A DNA stretch of 64,000 nucleotides from an uncultured Bacteroidales bacterium (GTDB lineage: Bacteria > Bacteroidota > Bacteroidia > Bacteroidales > FEN-979): positions 1-64,000 of the forward strand of contig CAJBYO010000001.1 of assembly GCA_903959905.1 (NCBI GenBank). The letters run 5' to 3'. Made by a program: the position numbers and the translations under genes. The notes below the pieces were generated by a model. The model saw nothing but the letters and a program-made list of their open reading frames with translations. It searched no databases and had not been told where the DNA came from. Numbering within the stretch: the stretch's first letter is position 1; every line of letters starts with the position of its first letter. Positions 30,696 through 42,000 of this stretch are shown here, in pieces.

Positions 30696-32267
30696 ATGAT
30701 GCGAATTGTTTTACTTGTTTTAATTCTTGCAGGGTTCCCCGTGATACCACTCATGTCACAGAAACAGGCAGGGGAGAATGCTCCTGAAAAGCCGCTTCGT
30801 ATTGAAATTCAGGCACGTTCAGTCAACGAAACCTACCGCGTTATTCTATGCGGCACCAATGGACTGGTCATGTTTTTCAGAAGCCAGGAAGTTGCCGACG
30901 CTGCACGGACGAAATGGTATTTCACCTGTTATGATACCAATTTCCGGCAACGGTGGACAAAGGATGTTGCCCTTTTCAATGATCAGGATGTGATGTTGCA
31001 GCAAACCGGAACCGATACACTGGCGCTGTTTTTTGGACGTACCGCGAAATCTAAAAACCCTGACAATCTTTTTGAAATTCTGCGGATAATCCCCGCGAAG
31101 GGCACCCTGATACTGAACGATGGCAAACTTGACAATGGTGCTTTAGTGGATTTCTTTGGATTCAACGGCGATCGTGCATGGCTTGGCGCAAACATTAAGG
31201 GAGAGGCCGGGAAAATTGTTGCCATCGGACTTAACAAGGGGAGACAGAATTCATTTTCACTCGGAAACGGAAGCCAGATCTCGGTGTTATGGTTAAGACC
31301 TGACCACCGTTCCGCTACCGTGTCGGCCATTGTGAAACGGCAGGTTTCAAAAAAAAGCGCAGAATATTATATGGTCAGGTATGATACACTGGGAGTTATT
31401 AAACGGGAAATACTGATTGATGTCCAGTCGGGCGAAAGGGCTCTTTCCCAATTCAGGGTGACAGAAACCGCAAATGGTGCGGAGTTGTTGTTGGGCAGCT
31501 ATAGCCAGGGAGGAACAGGTTCAGGGCAAAAAAACAGGCCTGCTGATAATTCAACCGGTTTTTTTTCCTGTCTCCTGGAAAACGGAGCAAAGAAATCTCT
31601 CAATTTCTTCAATTACCTGGAATTTAAGAATGCAGCGTCCCTTGTTGGGGAGAATGATATCATGAACCTGCAGAAGAAGGCACTCAAGAAAAATAAAACC
31701 ATCGGTGAATACTCCCTGGATTATTCTGTTCTACTTCATCCTCTTCTATCGTCAAACGACGAGCATATCCTGTCGGCAGAAGTTTTTGCCCCTCAATACC
31801 ATACTGAAAACTTCACTGATTTCGATTTTTACGGGCGCCCCTATACAAACAGCTATTCCGTTTTTGACGGGTATCGGTTTTACCATGCTGTTGTCGCAGG
31901 ATTTGACGCTGAAGGAAAGATGAAATGGGATAACAATGTGGAAATAAGGAACCTGGTTTCATTTGATTTGTCTCCTAAAACGGTCATCTTCCCCTCTGAA
32001 AGCAATATGGTGTTGTGTTATGAAAGCGATGGAAAAGTTGGCTCACAGATCATTTCCGGCAATATGGTGGTTGAAAAGCTTGACTTCGCCGTGATGGAGA
32101 TGCTGAATCCCAACGATAAACTGCTTTCCGAATCGAAAGGCATCATGGAATCCTGGTACGGTAATTATTTTCTTGCTCACGGATACCAGGATATCAAAAA
32201 CGTGGCGCTGGAATCCAACAACAAAAGGCTCGTCTTTTATTTCAGCAAACTGCGGTTTGAAAAATAG
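30696..32267 (+). CDS. secreted protein of unknown function
   Basis: About 523 residues from the ATG at 30696 (a second ATG follows at 30699). A signal peptide (MRIVLLVLILAGFPVIPLMSQ) directs export; there is no lipobox, T9SS domain or membrane segment. The body alternates short beta-strands with polar turns (KWYFTCYDTNFRQRWTKD, DTLALFFGRT, WYGNYFLAHGYQDIKN), reminiscent of a propeller, but no repeat is regular enough to name. I do not recognise the family. It has its own candidate promoter and converges on the small lipoprotein gene with 2 bp between stop codons. Confidence 0.75.
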   Translation: MMRIVLLVLILAGFPVIPLMSQKQAGENAPEKPLRIEIQARSVNETYRVILCGTNGLVMFFRSQEVADAARTKWYFTCYDTNFRQRWTKDVALFNDQDVMLQQTGTDTLALFFGRTAKSKNPDNLFEILRIIPAKGTLILNDGKLDNGALVDFFGFNGDRAWLGANIKGEAGKIVAIGLNKGRQNSFSLGNGSQISVLWLRPDHRSATVSAIVKRQVSKKSAEYYMVRYDTLGVIKREILIDVQSGERALSQFRVTETANGAELLLGSYSQGGTGSGQKNRPADNSTGFFSCLLENGAKKSLNFFNYLEFKNAASLVGENDIMNLQKKALKKNKTIGEYSLDYSVLLHPLLSSNDEHILSAEVFAPQYHTENFTDFDFYGRPYTNSYSVFDGYRFYHAVVAGFDAEGKMKWDNNVEIRNLVSFDLSPKTVIFPSESNMVLCYESDGKVGSQIISGNMVVEKLDFAVMEMLNPNDKLLSESKGIMESWYGNYFLAHGYQDIKNVALESNNKRLVFYFSKLRFEK

Positions 32268-32269
32268 GC

Positions 32270-32587
32270 CTATTTTGCAACAATGAACATCAGGTTATCG
32301 CAAAAAAGAAGCATGATGGTGGTATCCTTATGATACTGCGGACCGTCAATTGTTAGGGTGTAAGGCTGATTACCGGCAAGTGAAAAAGGCATGGTGTAAT
32401 CTTTTGCAATGCTTTTGGTGTCGTGCGTTTCCATTATCTTGACCGAAATGGCCGAATCAAGTTTATTCTCCACGTTCAATACCCCTGTACCATTGCAAGG
32501 ATCTGCTGTTTTTTTCTGAGTACAGGATGAAAAGAAAAGAAATGTTGCGAGGAAAAGGATGGAAATGGCAAGAGTCGTCTTTTTCAT
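32270..32587 (-). CDS. small lipoprotein of unknown function
   Basis: 105 residues from the ATG at 32587; an upstream start at 32626 would put an unlikely extension before the signal. The leader MKKTTLAISILFLATFLFFSSC ends in an SSC lipobox. The mature domain (GTGVLNVENKLDSAISVKI to the C-terminus) is a small beta sandwich by pattern. No family recognised. It ends 2 bp from the stop of the convergent gene, so the two may share a bidirectional end. Confidence 0.65.
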   Translation of the reverse strand: MKKTTLAISILFLATFLFFSSCTQKKTADPCNGTGVLNVENKLDSAISVKIMETHDTKSIAKDYTMPFSLAGNQPYTLTIDGPQYHKDTTIMLLFCDNLMFIVAK

Positions 32588-33029
32588 GGGATTCAGTTTG
32601 TTAATTGCAAAAATACAAGGTTTCATTCAATATCAATCACTCACAGTCATTTTTTTTCGCCTGTCATGCATACCGCACTTTAAAAAGGCATTGACAAAGT
32701 ATTGTACATGTTTTAAAGTGTTGAAAAACAGATATGTCAATAATGTATGATTTGGTTTATTGAAAAGGGCGGAAAACCTGGCAATGCCAAATTGTCGCGT
32801 GAATTTCACTTTTGCGGATGATTTCACAATAGCTTGACAAAATTATTTGTGTTATGGTTGTCTCTATTTGTTGAAATTTGCTATTATTTTGTTATTTTTG
32901 TTGATTCAGAGATTCTGTGATAATATTATCAACCGGATTTCTCCCTTACAGGCAACCTTTTGAGTGAAACTTTTGTCGTATATTTGAGTATAACAAAACT
33001 GAGCGTAAACAGAAATAAATCCCACACCT
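32588..33029. other. 442-bp AT-rich intergenic region upstream of the giant PKD gene
   Basis: No supportable gene. Open frames here are short and lack family features. The right half is AT-rich with several TTTG words. TTTG at 32867-32870 and TATTTTTG at 32893-32900 are 22 bases apart and could be the promoter of the giant gene, leaving a leader of about 120 bases. It is the longest gene-free stretch in the window. Confidence 0.4.
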
Positions 33030-36000
33030 ATGTTCCATCGATTGATACGCCTTCTCTTCCTTTCGGCCTTGACTCTCACCACCTGGTTTGCCTCTGCAGC
33101 AGATTGCCCGGATACGCAGCCTAAAATAACCGGTCCCGACGTGGTGGGGGCCAGCATGAATTCAGTTCAGTATGTCACCCCTTTTGTTGCGGGCCATACC
33201 TATTCATGGATTATTACAAGAATATCCGACGGAAGTGTTGTAGGCACATCTTCAACCAATTTACTCAATCATGTATGGAACACTCCGGGAGATTTTAAAA
33301 TTGACCTGAGCGAAGGAATTTCCGGCAACCCCACATGCCTTTCTGTTGCCGCACCCATGTTCATTGCTGTAAAGCCGATGCTTACAGCCTATTTTTATTA
33401 CGAATTTGATGCTACTCACGGATGCTTTTACAATGAGGTAACCTTTTCAGCTACTGGCAACGGGATATACCCGCCGCCATCCGACGGTACGATTTCCTAT
33501 ACCTGGTCATGGGGCGAGTATGCTCCTCCCGCCGCAGTGGTATGGGGAACCACGGGCATTACACCAATCGTAACGGACAACAGCATTGTAAAGATTAATT
33601 TTCCAAGTATCTCCGGCAAAACATATGCAACCAAACTGGTTGTTGCGAAAACATTTGCGGGTGTTGTTTATACCGACGAGATCATTGACTATGTGTATGT
33701 TGACCCAGATAAGTACAAGCCGGTGGCGGTCCTCGCCATCCCTACCACGCCTAACTGTCTCAACCAGGAGTTTAACTTTAGCGCAGTGGGCAGTCTGCCG
33801 ACAATCATGGCTACCAACGAAGCATTCCTTTACGTTGACTGGGATTTCGGTGACGGTACAACCCAGCATTACGAACTGCTCGGTACTGTTCCACCGCCTC
33901 TTACCACAACGCATACTTACAGCACCCCGGGGAACGGGATCGTTGTAACGGTTACACTGACAAACACCATCAACTGCAAAGCAAGTAAGTCAATCACCAT
34001 TGATGTGCCGAACACCATGCCTGTTGCAGGGTTTACTTTCGCTCAGACCTGCGTGTTTGAGCCAGCGCCATTCACTGATGTTTCTACTGCCGGACAAAAC
34101 CCGCTGAACATCACCGACTGGTGGTGGACCTGGGGCGACGGAACTTCCGACCATTATTACATTCCCGGAAATCCGCCACCGACTCCTGTAACACACGTTT
34201 TCACTGACCTTTTACCGCATAATGTTATTTTGAAAGTCAGAAACGGCAACGGTTGTGAAAATACAACCATTGGCACTACAGTACTCGCCGAACCTTCCCC
34301 CAAAGCTGATTTTACTTATCCAACCGTGATCTGTGCCGGCGACGTGGTGCAGTTTACCAACATGAGTTCCCAGTTAACCGGTAGTCCGATTGTTACCTAT
34401 GCCTGGGATTTCGGTGACACCGGCTCGCCAAGCAATCTATCCAGCCTGCCAGATCCGTCACACATGTTCTCCGGGACGGGCAATTATATTGTATCACTTA
34501 CTGTAACAAACCAGGCCGGCTGTTCCAACACAAAAGTACTTCCGGTCACCAACCCGCTGGTTGTCAGCCCGCATCCTGATATTGACTTTACTGCGGTGCT
34601 GGGTACCACAGCGTACCAGCAAATATTTACGTCAATCATCAACCCGGCGCAGAATGTTGGTAACAATGTTTACTGGGAATTCGGTGACGGTAACAGCGAT
34701 TTCGGATCACCCTTTACCCATAATTACCCGGGTCCTGGTCTGTACACAGCAAAATGCACGGCTATTGACATGCTTACCGGGTGCAGCAACATCGTGACCC
34801 ACCCCATTATGCTTGGTTCCCCACCGGCACCATGTTTTACGGCCAATCCGCCCAACCAATGCCAGAATGTTCCGATTTTATTTGTTCCATGTCCGCCGGG
34901 TGGAGTCATTGCACAGGAAGACTGGGATTTTGGCGACGGCAACACAGCACAGTATTTCCCACCCAATGTTCCGGCCTCACCGGCACATCCTTACAATACA
35001 CCGGGACTGTTCCATGTAATCCGTATACTTAACCAGGGTACGCCCCAGGAGGTTCAGTTTGACCTATGGGTGACCATCTTTGATGCCCCCACGGCGAACT
35101 TCATCTGGTTCAGCGACCCTGCACACATGCACCAGGGAATGGCATGCGACGGACAGGACGTATATTTTGCGGATGAATCATACTCCAATACCACACCCCC
35201 GGGAACGATCTACAAGTGGCAATGGGATTTCGGCGATCCGCTGTCCGGGCCAAACAATACATCTACAGTGCAGAACCCGAATCACACCTTCACGCCGGTT
35301 TCCGCCGGAGGTTTTGCCTCCTACAATGTGACGCTGAAGGTATGGGAAAACCTTCAGGACTGCCCAAGTACTGTAACAACGATCAACGTTCCCATCAACC
35401 CGCCCATTCCTGTTGAGTTTACCTACAACAACAATGTTTGCCTTGATCAGACTGTCAATTTCGCCACTGATCCGACAGTCCTGCCGCCAGCATCGTATAC
35501 CTGGTTCTGGGACTTTGGAGACGGCATCACATCGCTGGCTTCAGGTGGCACATCGCATCTTTTTGCCTCCGTGGGCGATTATACTGTTACGCTCATGCTG
35601 ACTGACACAAATGGCTGCAGCAAATCGATCCAGCATGTAGTAAGCATTATTCCAAAACCGATCGCGAATTTCTCATTTGAATCTCCGACCTGTTTTGGCA
35701 AACCGATCCAATTCACAAGTCTTTCATACGTTCCGTTACCTTACAATGATGTTATTGTAGCATGGAACTGGGATTTCGGCGATGGGGTAGGAACCGCAAA
35801 TACAGCAACTCCTTCCTACATCTATCCGGTTTTCAGTGCAACAGGATATAATGTAACACTCACTGTTACCACTAACCGGGGCTGTTCGGAATCCAAGACC
35901 ATCAATGTTCAGCAGATACCTGCCCCGATCGCAGAATTTGAGGTTGAGGCAGGGACCTATTCCTGTATGACGCCTCAAGCGGTTCAGTTCAACAGCACCC

Positions 36001-39000
36001 TTTCCCAAACCAACGGAGGCGGTGCCATTTTGTATTGGAACTGGAATTTTGGCGATATGGGAACCAGCACTGTTCAGAATCCTGCGCACGTCTATACCAC
36101 TGCGGGCACAAAAACAGTTCAGTTGGTAGTAACCAATTCCAACGGATGCAGTGATACGATATCACATGATATCATTATCAATGCTTTGCCTGATGTTAAT
36201 TTTACAACTGACACGGCATGCGAGGGGACTGACATGCAGTTCACTGATGCATCAACCACTCCTGCCGGGTCAACCATCGTATCCTATGCATGGTCGTTCG
36301 GAGATGGCGGACTTGCCACCATTGCTTCGCCAACCCACAATTACGCGTCCTACGGTGTGTATGATGTTGTTCTGACCATTGTCAATTCAAACGGTTGCTC
36401 CAATACTATCACCAAGCAGGTTACCATTCATCCAAACCCGATTGCTGCTTTTACCTTCTCCCCGGCAACCTGTATCGGCAACCCTGTTACCTTTACCAAC
36501 CTGTCATTTGTTCCTGCAGGATTTACCGAATCCATTAAAACGTGGACCTGGGATTTTGATGATGGCAGCACGCCGACAACCATTACATTCCCCAATAATC
36601 CGAATATTACATACACCTTCCTCGGAACGGCAACTTCTCATAATGTCAAGTTAACGGTAACCACGTTCAACGGATGTACTGCGTTTATTGTGAAAACTGT
36701 CAACAGCATACCTTCACCTATTGCAAACTACAGCATCTCCCCAACGACCTGCGTCGGACAACCGGTTCAGTTTACCGACCAGACACAGACCAATGGCGGG
36801 GGAAGTCTTCAGAGCTGGTTGTGGAATTTCAACGATCCTTTATCCGGCACATCCAACACCTCGATTCTTCAGAATCCGACACACTCCTTTACCGGACTTG
36901 GACCTTATAATGTTACACTTACGGTCACAAGCGCCAACGGTTGTGTGAATACCTATACAGGGCCTCCGATTACCATCCATGCACTTCCGGTTGCCAATTT
37001 CACCAATACCGACGCATGCGAAGGCAATCCAACCCAGTTTACCAATACGTCTGTTTCCAACTCCACAGGTTTTATTTCTTTTGCATGGAGTTTTGGCGAC
37101 GGCGTAACCGATACCCAGGAAAATCCGCAGCATACATACCTGTCATTCGGGAGCTATTCAGTTACATTTACCGTGGTTAACGACAATGGATGCGTAAACA
37201 CGGTAACAAGAACAGTTATTGTAAATCCAAAACCTGTTGCTGACTTTACATTCACAGCTGCAAGTTGCGTTGGTAACCCGGTGAATTTCACCAGCCAGTC
37301 ATATGTGCCTTCAGGAACATCATCGTATATCCAGAAATGGGAATGGGACTTTGGCGACGGCTCAGTTACACCGCCAATCATATTCCCGGGTAATCCGAAT
37401 ATTACGCATACATTTCTTGGAACTGCAATATCACACAATGTAACCCTGACAGTAACAACCTATAACGGCTGCGTTTCAACTATTACTAAAACAGTTACCA
37501 GCGTACCATCACCCATTGCAAACTTCAGTTCTTCACCAACAACGTGTCTGGGACAGAGTGTACAGTTCAACGACCTCACACAGACCAATGGTGGTGGAGC
37601 CCTTGCAGGCTGGGCATGGGATTTTGGCGATCCGTTGTCAGGAACCTACAATTCATCCACACTGCAAAATCCAACACATTCATTTTCCGGAACAGGCGCG
37701 TTCACAGTTACGCTGACTGTTACCAGCGCCAACGGATGCGTGAGCACTTATTCCGGTCCGCAGATCAATATCAACCCGCTGCCGGTGGCAAATTTCACCT
37801 ATGCTTCTGCATGTGAGCAAAGCCCGACCACGTTTACCAACACGTCTGTTTCCAATTCCACGGGATTCATTTCCTATGCATGGAGTTTCGGCGACGGTGG
37901 AACATCCGGGGCTGCCAGTCCGCTACACAATTATCTGACCTACGGAAATTACAATGTCACACTGACCGTTGTCAATGACAGCGGATGTATCAATTCTGTC
38001 GTGAAACCTGTGATTGTCAACCCGAAGGCGCTGCCTGACTTTACCTTCTCGGCAGTGACCTGTCTTGGTAACCCGGTCAGCTACTTTGATCAGTCAACCG
38101 TTCCGTCCGGGTTCACATCCTATATTCAGACATGGCAATGGGATTTTGGTGACGGATCAACCACGGCACCGATCAATTTCCCGTCCAATCCGGATATAAC
38201 ACACATCTTCCAGGGGAATGCCACGGTGCATGTCGTTCGGCTCACGGTGACAACAACTGCCGGATGTATAAGTTTCATCGAGAAAACGGTTACCAGTGTA
38301 CCGGCACCTGTTGCGAACTTCTCCTATTCAAGCATCAATTGTGAAAACCAGCCGGTTCAGTTTACCGACAATTCACAAACCAACGGAGGAGGCCCGATCC
38401 AGACATGGAACTGGAACTTTGGAGATCCTGCATCAGGTCTGAGCAACAACTCAACAAGTCAGAACCCGATACACCAGTTCTCCTCCGCCACCGGAAGCCC
38501 GTATACCATTACCCTGATCGTTACCAACGGGAACGGATGCGCCGACACATTGCTGCCAAAACCTCAAATTACCATCAATGCCAGGCCATTCTCCAACTTT
38601 ATCGCTGATACGGTTTGCCAGGGTACTGTCACAACGTTTACCAGCCAGGCTACTCCAAGCGGCTCCATCGGCTCCTATTTGTGGGATTTCGGCGACAGCC
38701 AGACCGGAACATCGGCTAACCCCACGCACTTATACGGAACTGCGGGAACCTATCCTGTAAAACTTACAGTTACCAGCTTACAGGGGTGCGTGAAAGATAC
38801 GACCAAATCAGTTCTTGTTCTTGGAAAACCAGTTCCATCGTTCAGTTATTCTTCACCAAACTGTGCAGGAGACTCTGTTCAGTTTACTGACCTTTCAACA
38901 ACACCGCATGGTTCAATCCTCAACTGGACCTGGGATTTTGACGACGGAACCATCGTTGGACCGATTGTTTTCCCGAACAACCAGAATGTGAAGCATAAAT

Positions 39001-42000
39001 TTACCAATGGTGGCACGTACAATGTGAAGCTTACCATCAACACCACCGACGGTTGTACTGCTGAAAAGATCACACCTGTGGTGATCGGCTTCAGCCCGCT
39101 GGCTAACTTCAGCTTTGCAACCAATGCGTGTGCGAACACAGCGGTCCAGTTTAATGATTTGTCGCAATTGAACGGAGGTCCGGGCCTTACAAGCTGGCTT
39201 TGGAATTTCGGTGACCCAGCTTCCGGTGCAAACAATATTTCAACGACACAGAATCCGACCCATGAGTTCTCATCCGGGGCAATATTTACTGTAAGGTTAA
39301 TGGTTACCAATGCAAACGGTTGTATCGACAGCCTTGCAGGTGGTAAGCAAATTACAGTGAATGCCGCGCCTGTTGCCAGCTTTACTGCTGCAACCGCCTG
39401 TATGGGAAGCCCGACGCAGTTCACCGATGCATCCACTCCACCAACCCCCGCTACCATTGCAGCCTGGGCATGGAACTTCGGCGACCCTGCCAGTGGTACT
39501 AACAATACCTCTACACTTCAGAACCCGACCCATATTTACAATGCTCCGGGTACCTATAATGTTCTCCTTACTGTCACCAACTCAAATCAGTGTCCGAAGG
39601 ATACGATCATCGAGGTTATTGTCAATCCGCGGCCACAGGCTATGTTCGATTACAGCGCTGCCTGCGTGAACGATTCTACCCAGTTTACCGATCTTTCCAT
39701 CGCACCGGGAAGCCAGGTGTCTGAGTGGCTGTGGAGCTTTGGATGTATCACCGGAACATGTACCTCTACCATTCAGAATCCAAAATACGCCTACACAACA
39801 CCGGGCACTTACCAGGTTAAACTGGTTGTGACCAATCTTGACGGATGTAAAGATTCCGTTACCATTGCCGTCGTTGCGCGTCCGACACCTGTTGCAGCGT
39901 TCACCTCATCGGCTTATTATTGCCCGGCAGGAAAAGTTGACTTCCAGGATCTGTCAACTGCACCGTCATCTGCAATTGCCGAGCGTTTATGGACCTTTGA
40001 ACCGGGATATACTTCAAACGCACCTAACCCATCGCATACGTTCCCGGTGACGAATATGAACTATGCTGTTAGCCTCATCGTTACGGATACTTATGGCTGC
40101 ATGGATACGATTGTTGACAGTGTTTTTGTGAAACCCGGTTTCGTCTTCTCATACAGCAATGACACCGTTTGCCAGGGATTGCCAACCCATTTCACGCCGT
40201 TGAACCAGACTCCGGGCGATTCACTGTATTCTGTAACCTGGAACTTTGGCGATCCTGCATCAGGTCCGAACAACAACTCACAGTTGTACAATCCATCGCA
40301 TATCTTTACCCTGCCGGGTTCCTACATTGTGAAGATGAAGGCCTATAACACGGATAATTGTGTTGACAGTGTGTTTAAAGAGGTACGGGTTTACAAGACA
40401 CCTGAACCGCTCTTCAGCTACATTTCCACTCCGTGCGACAGTACGCTTCATTTCAGTGATTCTACCATTGTCAATGGAAGCGGCTGGATTGCCAACTGGA
40501 CATGGAGATGGGGTGACGGAGGTTCTACCGTCTTAAATTCTCCGCCAATCATATCCGGTGACACTGCGCATAAATACATGACCCCCGGAATCTACCCGGT
40601 TACACTGGTGATGACCAGCAACCATGGTTGTGTTGACAGCATTACACGCAACGTGCAGCGGTTCCCGTGTATCTCAACCGGATTTACATACAATGATACT
40701 TTGTGTGCCAGGAATAAAATTGCATTCACCGACAATTCGTTGCCTGTGAACCTGATCAATCAGTGGACATGGTCATGGGACGACGGTACACCGGATACAT
40801 CCTATACCGTGCACAATTCTCCGATCACGCACACATTCGCCGACAGCGGAACTTATCACGTAAAGGTGAAGATCTCGGCACTTGTAGACGGGACCACCAT
40901 CAGTGACAGTGCTACCAGTGTTGTGAAGGTGAGGCCGACACCCATTCCGTTCTTCTCCAATGTTCCGGTATGTCTTAACCAGAAATCACTGTTCAGGGAT
41001 ACGTCGAAGACATTTGGTGTTGGTGTATCAAAGTGGGCATGGACCTTCGGATCGAAGCCAACAGACACTTCCACGTTCAAAAATCCGACGCATACCTACG
41101 ATACTGCCGGCATCTACGATGTCAGGCTGATCGTGACCAACAAATACGGATGTAAGGATTCGCTGACCAAACCGAACAGGATTTACGGTCTGCCGGAAGC
41201 ACATTATACCAACACCATTGCCTGCGTGGGCGATCCGACATTCTTTACGGATAAATCAATTGTATCTGACACGACATTGAGTCGCTGGCGCTGGATTTTC
41301 AACTACCCGGTAAACCTGAGGGATTCATCAAACCTGCAGGATCCGGACCACCGGTATCCGACCGACAGCACCTACACTGTACGTATGATTGTCAGAGACC
41401 ACTATGGCTGTCTGGATACAATAGATTCAACGGTTAAGGTAAACATCACTCCGCTGAGTTCGTTTACTGCTACGAATGGCTACAACGGCAAGCAAGGACA
41501 GGTAAAACTGAACAACCTTACTACCGGGGCTGACACTTACAAATGGGACTTTGGTAATGGAAAGACATCCACGGAAACCGATCCGGTTGCCCTCTTTACC
41601 GAAGACGGCACCTATACAATCAAACTCATCTCACTCAACGAGTTTAACTGTACAGATACCACCTATTATACATATGAATTGCTGTTCAAGGGATTGTACG
41701 TTCCCAATGCCTTCTCTCCGTCAGGAACAAACCTTGGGGTAAGGTTATTCCAGCCTGTTGGTGTCAACCTGAAACAATTTCATGTTACAGTATTTGATTT
41801 GTGGGGACACATGCTTTGGGAGTCAACCAAACTTGATGACAATGGTTCCCCCACCGAAGGATGGGATGGTACATACCAGGGTGTGCTGATGCCACAGGGT
41901 AATTATATGTGGAAGATCAGTGCTTTGTTTGTAGATGACTCACAGTGGGAGGGATCCGACATTGGCGTGGGTGGCTCCGGCAAAACAATGGGTACAGTTG

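Noticed and set aside
32633..32827. 64-residue minus-strand frame before the giant gene
   Set aside because: No motif, atypical composition, no promoter; likely chance in AT-rich DNA.
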